From positions 1-64,000 of the forward strand of contig JAJPXP010000019.1 of assembly GCA_021205365.1 (NCBI GenBank): a DNA stretch of 64,000 nt, written 5' to 3'. This DNA comes from Clostridia bacterium. Its GTDB lineage: Bacteria; Bacillota; Clostridia; Oscillospirales; Butyricicoccaceae. Made by a program: the position numbers and the translations under genes. Shown here one piece after another: positions 59,432 through 64,000 of the stretch (the first letter of the stretch is position 1; every line of letters starts with the position of its first letter). The notes beneath the pieces were generated by a model that was not told the DNA's origin, ran no database searches, and saw nothing but the letters and a program-made list of their open reading frames with translations.

Positions 59432-60109
59432 ATGAGCAAGAAGATTCTGATTGTAGAAGATGACGGCAATATCCGTGAGCTTCTGCGTTTGTACCTTGAG
59501 CGCGAGGGATATGAAATTACCGAAGCAGCTAACGGGGAAGAAGGCGTTGCACAGTGGCGTAAAATCAATCCGGACATGATTCTGCTGGATGTTATGATGC
59601 CGATTATGGATGGCTGGCAGGTCTGTAAAATCATCCGTGAGGAAAGCAAGGTGCCGATTATTATTCTTACGGCAAAGGGCGAAACCTTTGACAAGGTCAA
59701 TGGACTGGAAATGGGCGCGGATGACTATATTGTAAAGCCGTTGGAAATGCGTGAGGTTGTTGCACGTGTCCGTGCGGTATTCCGCCGGTTCGCGCCGGAG
59801 GACAGCGGAAAAATTTCCTTTGACAAGCTGACGGTAGATAAGCAGGCATATGACCTGATTGTGGATGGCAAGCGGGTGGATGCCCCGCCGAAGGAAATTG
59901 AACTGCTATATTTCCTTGCGTCCAGCCCGAACCAGGTATTTACCCGTGCGCAGCTGCTGGATGATGTCTGGGGCTTTGATTATTTTGGTGATACCCGTAC
60001 GGTTGATGTGCATGTCAAGCGTCTGCGTGAAAAGCTGGAAGGTGTCAGCGACAAGTGGGAGCTGAAGACCGTCTGGGGCGTAGGCTATAAATTTGAAACC
60101 AGAGACTGA
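59432..60109 (+). CDS. OmpR/PhoB-type response regulator
   Basis: This 225-residue regulator has a receiver domain (about 1-118) with acceptor Asp53 in L-L-D-V-M-M-P and the T-A-K switch region, then a winged-helix DNA-binding domain (about 130-225). AGGAGG precedes the ATG. Its stop overlaps the start of the sensor kinase (TGATG), so the two are a pair. Confidence 0.95.
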   Translation: MSKKILIVEDDGNIRELLRLYLEREGYEITEAANGEEGVAQWRKINPDMILLDVMMPIMDGWQVCKIIREESKVPIIILTAKGETFDKVNGLEMGADDYIVKPLEMREVVARVRAVFRRFAPEDSGKISFDKLTVDKQAYDLIVDGKRVDAPPKEIELLYFLASSPNQVFTRAQLLDDVWGFDYFGDTRTVDVHVKRLREKLEGVSDKWELKTVWGVGYKFETRD

Positions 60110-61575
60110 TGAAAAATATATTTGTCAAAAACTATATGGCATTTGCCATGCTGATTCTAATCAGCTTTACCTTTGCCGGCGGTGTATTTATGGCACAGGT
60201 CAGCCGGTATTCCGTGCAGGAAAAACAGGAGCAGCTGGGCACAACAGTGGATTATATTGACACCATTGTGGAGAATAATCTCGTTTTGATGGAGAGTTCA
60301 GACTACAGTACATTTTTGCAGACGTATCTGGATCAGCAGTCGGCTGTCAGCGGCTGTATTATCCTGCTGACGGATGAGGAAGGCAATGTCAATGTGCTGT
60401 CTATGCCGCAGGAAAATCCGGAGCTGGAAGCGGAAATGCCAGGGGCTGTCAGTGATGCACTCGTGAATACAATCCGCGAGACCGGTTCGTATTTCGGCAC
60501 AGGCAATATCAGCGGACTGTTTTCCGAAAATTATTTTATTGCCGGCAGCCGATGTACCAAGGAAGATGGCAGTGTTGCGGCGCTGGTCATTGCGGCAACA
60601 CCATCGGCGTCCACTACCGGACTGATGAATACCATCATGCGCAGCTATTTATTCATTGTTTGTATCACATTGATTCTGACGTTGATTATCAGCTGGTTCC
60701 TGTCGGATATGCTGACACGGCCTTTGAAAGGCCTGGTTTCCGCTGCAAAAAAATTCGGGCGCGGTGAATTTGACACCCGTGTGTCCGAAAACAATAATTG
60801 TGTTGAAATTGATGAACTAGCGGTGAGCTTCAATAATATGGCAACCTCCCTGCAGCAGCAGGAGGAACTGAGCCGCGGTTTTGTTGCCAATGTATCCCAT
60901 GAACTGAAAACCCCGATGACCTCGATCCGCGGTTTTGTGGATGGCATGCTGGATGGCACGATTCCACCGGAAAAGCATAATCAGTATTTGAAAATTATTT
61001 CCGAAGAAGTTGGGCGCTTGTCCCGTCTGGTTATCCGTATGCTGGACGCGGCAAAGATTCAGGCGGGTGAACTGATTATCACACCGGCGCCATTTGATTT
61101 AGCGGAAATGGCAGCGCGGGTGCTCATCAGCTTTGAAAAGCAGATCAATGATAAAAAGCTGGAAATGGATGTGGAGCTGGCGGACAATCTGATTGTCAAC
61201 GGCGACAGCGACCATATTTACCGGGTTATTTATAATCTTGTAGATAATGCTGTAAAATTTGTCAATGACGGCGGCACATTGACGATTCGCGCGGAACAGG
61301 AAGGGACGATGAGTTTGTTCCTGGTTCATAATACCGGATCACAGATTCCGCCGGAAGATCTGCCGCATGTCTTTGACCGGTTCTATAAGGTGGACCGCAG
61401 CCGTAGCAGCGACCGTACCGGTGCCGGGCTGGGGCTGTATATTGTCAAATCCATTGTCAATTTGCATGGCGGTGACATTTCTGTGCGTTCCTCCAGTGAA
61501 GGCACCGAGTTTGCCTTTACCATGCCGCTGGCACCAAAGCCGGACGGACACGAAAGGAATAAGAAGGCAGAATGA
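60109..61575 (+). CDS. Sensor histidine kinase
   Basis: This 488-residue kinase has two membrane helices (about 8-30 and 175-200) flanking an extracytoplasmic sensing domain (about 31-174), then a HAMP domain (about 200-255). The H box V-S-H-E-L-K-T-P has His264. The N box reads N-L-V-D-N-A-V-K, with G boxes G-A-G-L-G-L-Y-I-V-K. It is the WalK/PhoR type. Translation is coupled to the response regulator. Confidence 0.95.
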   Translation: MKNIFVKNYMAFAMLILISFTFAGGVFMAQVSRYSVQEKQEQLGTTVDYIDTIVENNLVLMESSDYSTFLQTYLDQQSAVSGCIILLTDEEGNVNVLSMPQENPELEAEMPGAVSDALVNTIRETGSYFGTGNISGLFSENYFIAGSRCTKEDGSVAALVIAATPSASTTGLMNTIMRSYLFIVCITLILTLIISWFLSDMLTRPLKGLVSAAKKFGRGEFDTRVSENNNCVEIDELAVSFNNMATSLQQQEELSRGFVANVSHELKTPMTSIRGFVDGMLDGTIPPEKHNQYLKIISEEVGRLSRLVIRMLDAAKIQAGELIITPAPFDLAEMAARVLISFEKQINDKKLEMDVELADNLIVNGDSDHIYRVIYNLVDNAVKFVNDGGTLTIRAEQEGTMSLFLVHNTGSQIPPEDLPHVFDRFYKVDRSRSSDRTGAGLGLYIVKSIVNLHGGDISVRSSSEGTEFAFTMPLAPKPDGHERNKKAE

Positions 61576-61775
61576 CAGAATATCGGTGCAGTGAAAACGA
61601 TTGCGCCGGTATTTTTGCGATGGAGTCACATAAAAAACACAAAAAATGTGCTGAAAACGCAGACAATGACAGAAGTTATGCAAAAAAGGTCAGGTTCACA
61701 AAAACTTAACATTGGTGACAACGAATAATCATATTCTTGTTGTAGAATCAGGATAGAACAAAGGAGGATACTCTT

Positions 61776-63311
61776 ATGGACGAATTGAATCGAAACACAG
61801 AAAATGATGAGTCCCAGCACACTACGCCGTTCCAGACGCCGGTACGCGGCGCGGATGAGCAGCCGGGAAGTGGATATACCAATACAGGCAGGACATATGG
61901 ACAGACGCAGAGCAGCGGCACGTATAGCAATACCTACAGCAGCGATGCGCAGGACAGCAGTTCCTATCGTACACAATCGAACAGCTCCGGCAGCTATGGG
62001 GGCGGCGGCAGTACACCGCCTCCGAATGGAAATAACGGTTCTTCCTACCAGCAGTGGAGCGGAGGCGGGAAAAAGCCTGGAAAGCCGAAAAAGAATTCCA
62101 ATTTCCCATGGAAACCAATTATTGCAATTGTCGTTGTGGCAGCCATTGCGTTTGGCGGAGGCTTGCTGGCAGGCGGCAATGTGAAGCTCCCGACAATGGG
62201 GACTTCCACTTCCTCTTCCAGCAGCACGGATACCGGAAGCGGGGTTTCGTCAGATTCTACAAAGGTCAACATCAGCAGTACAGCGCAGGATCTGGGAAGC
62301 TATTCTGAGGTATATGAAAAGGTTTCCCCGTCTGTTGTGGCAATTGTTGTAGATGAAATCCAGGCGGGCAGTGAATCCTCTGGTTCCGGCGTCATCATGA
62401 GTGAGGACGGCTATATCATCACCAACAACCATGTCGTATCCGGCGGCGATATCTTTACAGTCGTTTTGGATGACGCAACCACCTATCAGGCAACGCTCGT
62501 GGGCACCGATGAACAGACAGACCTCGCTGTACTAAAGATTGATGCAACCGGATTGACGGCTGCTGAATTTGGCGATTCTGATGATGTAAAGGTCGGTGAC
62601 CGTGCGTTTGCGATTGGCTCCCCGGGCGGCATTGAATACCAGAACAGCTTTACCGGCGGTTTTATTTCTGCAATCAATCGCAATGTCACCATCAATGACC
62701 GCGTGATGTCTTTGATTCAGACGGATACCGCCATCAATCCGGGCAATTCCGGTGGCGCATTGATTAACTCTGCAGGCCAGGTCATTGGCATCACCTCTTC
62801 CAAGCTGAGTGCTTCTTCTATGGATAGTGCATCCATCGAAGGTATGGGATTTGCAATTCCAATGAGCACCACGAAGGAAATTGTGGATGAACTCATTGCC
62901 AATGGGCATGTAACCGGGCGCCCGGCAATCGGCATCAGCGGCTATGATCTGGATGAATCCCGCGCAAGCTATTTCAATTTGCCGCAGGGCGTTTATGTAT
63001 CCAGCGTGGATACAGCCTCCGATGCTTATACAAAGGGCATCCAGGCGGGAGACATCATCACTGGCGTCAACGGCGAGGAAATCACAGGCATGTCGGATAT
63101 CAATGATGTCAAGAGCGATCTGTCCGCTGGCGATACCATTACGCTGACGGTTTACCGTAACGGAGCTACGCAGGATATTACCATTACATTGATTGATGAA
63201 GCAGACCTGTCCGGCGAGACTGCAGACTCCAGCTCAGACTCTTCTTCTAACAACAGCAATAGCTACACCAACCCGTACAGCGGGTATGGATATAGTTACA
63301 CAATCCCGTAA
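61776..63311 (+). CDS. HtrA/DegP-like serine protease with PDZ domain
   Basis: This 511-residue surface protease degrades damaged envelope proteins. It begins with a Ser/Gly/Gln-rich cytoplasmic region (about 1-108), then one membrane helix (about 110-130). The trypsin-like domain follows with triad His219 (T-N-N-H-V-V), Asp249 (T-D-L-A-V-L) and Ser325 (G-N-S-G-G-A-L). One PDZ domain lies at about 385-475, and the tail is Ser/Asn/Tyr-rich. AAAGGAGG precedes the ATG. It follows the two-component pair, which probably regulates it. Confidence 0.94.
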   Translation: MDELNRNTENDESQHTTPFQTPVRGADEQPGSGYTNTGRTYGQTQSSGTYSNTYSSDAQDSSSYRTQSNSSGSYGGGGSTPPPNGNNGSSYQQWSGGGKKPGKPKKNSNFPWKPIIAIVVVAAIAFGGGLLAGGNVKLPTMGTSTSSSSSTDTGSGVSSDSTKVNISSTAQDLGSYSEVYEKVSPSVVAIVVDEIQAGSESSGSGVIMSEDGYIITNNHVVSGGDIFTVVLDDATTYQATLVGTDEQTDLAVLKIDATGLTAAEFGDSDDVKVGDRAFAIGSPGGIEYQNSFTGGFISAINRNVTINDRVMSLIQTDTAINPGNSGGALINSAGQVIGITSSKLSASSMDSASIEGMGFAIPMSTTKEIVDELIANGHVTGRPAIGISGYDLDESRASYFNLPQGVYVSSVDTASDAYTKGIQAGDIITGVNGEEITGMSDINDVKSDLSAGDTITLTVYRNGATQDITITLIDEADLSGETADSSSDSSSNNSNSYTNPYSGYGYSYTIP

Positions 63312-63318
63312 AACATAC

Positions 63319-63353
63319 AAGGCGCATTCGTCGCAGGACGGATGCGCCTTTTT
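63319..63353 (+). terminator. Intrinsic terminator of the HtrA gene
   Basis: AAGGCGCATTCGTC pairs with GACGGATGCGCCTT, followed by TTT. Confidence 0.9.
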
Positions 63354-63483
63354 CACGCGAGCAGCAAAGCCGAAGGAAAAGGCGGCTGTTGTTCCTATAC
63401 AAATGCTGCGTGCAGGAAATGACACTTTGATTGCCGAAATTTGGTTGAAACTAACAAAATAATTGTAGTTTTGTACAATGGCG

Positions 63484-63512
63484 TTGAAAAACAGCTGAAA
63501 AAACGGTATGAT
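63484..63512 (+). promoter_or_regulatory. Promoter of purL
   Basis: TTGAAA at 63484-63489 and TATGAT at 63507-63512 are spaced 17 nt, 63 nt before the start codon. No purine riboswitch fold is seen in the short leader. Confidence 0.75.
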
Positions 63513-63574
63513 AACAGTATATATTTTTATCTGTACACAAAAATTGACGATACTATGTTTTTTCGAGGTGCAAC

Positions 63575-64000
63575 ATGGCAGTATTAAGATGCTATACTGA
63601 AAAACGCAGTGGATTCGACAGTGCATCCCAGTCACTGTGCAGCAGCATGCGTGAACTGCTGGAAATTCCAGCACTCACCTATGTACGAGAGCTGTGCCGG
63701 TACGATGTGGAAGGCATTGATGCGGAAACCTATGCGAAGGCAAAGAACATCGTGTTCTCTGAACCGATGGTAGACGATTGCTACGACGAGCAGTATCCCA
63801 TGCCGGAAGGCGATTATCGCATTCTGGCAGTAGAACCGCTGCCGGGTCAGTATGACCAGCGTTCTGATTCCTGCGCACAATGCATTCAGCTGATGACACA
63901 GGGAGAACGTCCGAAGGTAGCAGCGGCACACATCTATGTGCTTGGCGGCAAGCTGACGGACGCAGATCTGGACAAGATCCGCGGTTATCTGATTAACCCG
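63575..64000 (+). CDS. purL: Phosphoribosylformylglycinamidine synthase, N-terminal part (runs off the window)
   Basis: The frame is open from ATG 63575 (GAGGTG ahead) to the window end, 142 codons. It matches the opening of large single-chain PurL of Clostridia: A-V-L-R-C-Y-T-E-K-R, then L-R-D/E-L-type helices with M-R-E-L-L-E-I-P, Y-D-V-E-G-I-D and later V-E-P-L-P-G-Q-Y-D-Q-R-S-D-S-C-A-Q-C. The Q-R-x-D-S-A/C block is typical. This enzyme makes FGAM from FGAR in purine synthesis. The protein should be about 1,230 residues, so only the start is seen. Confidence 0.88.
   Translation, partial: MAVLRCYTEKRSGFDSASQSLCSSMRELLEIPALTYVRELCRYDVEGIDAETYAKAKNIVFSEPMVDDCYDEQYPMPEGDYRILAVEPLPGQYDQRSDSCAQCIQLMTQGERPKVAAAHIYVLGGKLTDADLDKIRGYLINP

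Noticed and set aside
63353..63574. Purine or PRPP riboswitch before purL
   Set aside because: The leader after the promoter is only about 55 nt and AT-rich, with no aptamer-like stems.

Overview
The window reads as the chromosome of a spore-forming anaerobic Clostridia species, probably a gut Oscillospirales/Butyricicoccaceae-type butyrate producer. Supporting signs are spore-coat cotJ genes, a complete clostridial rnfCDGEAB operon, consensus Firmicutes promoters and Shine-Dalgarno sites, and many sugar and cyclitol uptake genes. Placement below class level is inference. No rRNA or CRISPR array is present.

1-10 kb: a ribose/galactose-type sugar ABC operon (binding lipoprotein, double ATPase, permease) and two small unknown genes. 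Next come a small ORF and a large serine recombinase whose 3' end lies against a truncated cotJC. The sporulation operon cotJA-cotJB-cotJC is therefore broken at a recombinase site. A compact SPFH / ribbon-helix-helix / YbjQ operon follows. 10-16 kb: a PfkB-type 1-phosphofructokinase, two tRNA-Ser genes, PspC, an XRE regulator, and a licT-type antiterminator preceded by its own RAT/terminator leader and followed by a ptsG-type IICBA glucose permease. 16-24 kb: a second sugar/cyclitol module with an orphan binding lipoprotein, a divergent AraC regulator, a Gfo/Idh/MocA dehydrogenase, a TIM-barrel isomerase and a sodium:solute symporter.

24-30 kb is accessory DNA. It holds small regulators, a segment bounded by 28-bp inverted repeats, an IS3-like end remnant, a chimeric hxlR fragment joined to a 374-bp duplicate of a polysaccharide deacetylase 3' end, a flavodoxin-like reductase, and a MarR/MFS efflux pair with doublet operators. 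30-42.5 kb is an inositol-catabolism island: two mosaic iolD paralogues, iolB, iolE, iolG, a DeoR-type regulator and a split transketolase, interleaved with HxlR regulators and a nitroreductase. The two iolD genes share near-identical ends around a clearly diverged ThDP-domain core, which points to gene conversion or allelic replacement. iolC, iolJ and iolA are not in the window.

42.5-52 kb is mostly housekeeping: CpXC, cupin and HD proteins, YebC, mini-RNase III, thioredoxin, a Gly-rich TPM protein next to PspA, a lipoprotein, GAPDH and a soluble histidine-kinase-like ATPase. It also contains a small Asn/Gln-repeat protein behind a sigma-G-like promoter, a candidate undescribed forespore protein. 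52-64 kb: the Rnf operon with a folded leader RNA, a DUF4015 glycosidase-like protein, an OmpR-type two-component pair, an HtrA protease, and the 5' end of purL, cut by the window edge.

How it fits together: sugar and cyclitol uptake feeds the iol and glycolytic steps (FruK, PtsG, GAPDH, transketolase). Rnf converts reduced ferredoxin into an ion gradient, which can power the symporter and ATP synthesis. All assignments come from reading the sequence; no database search was run.
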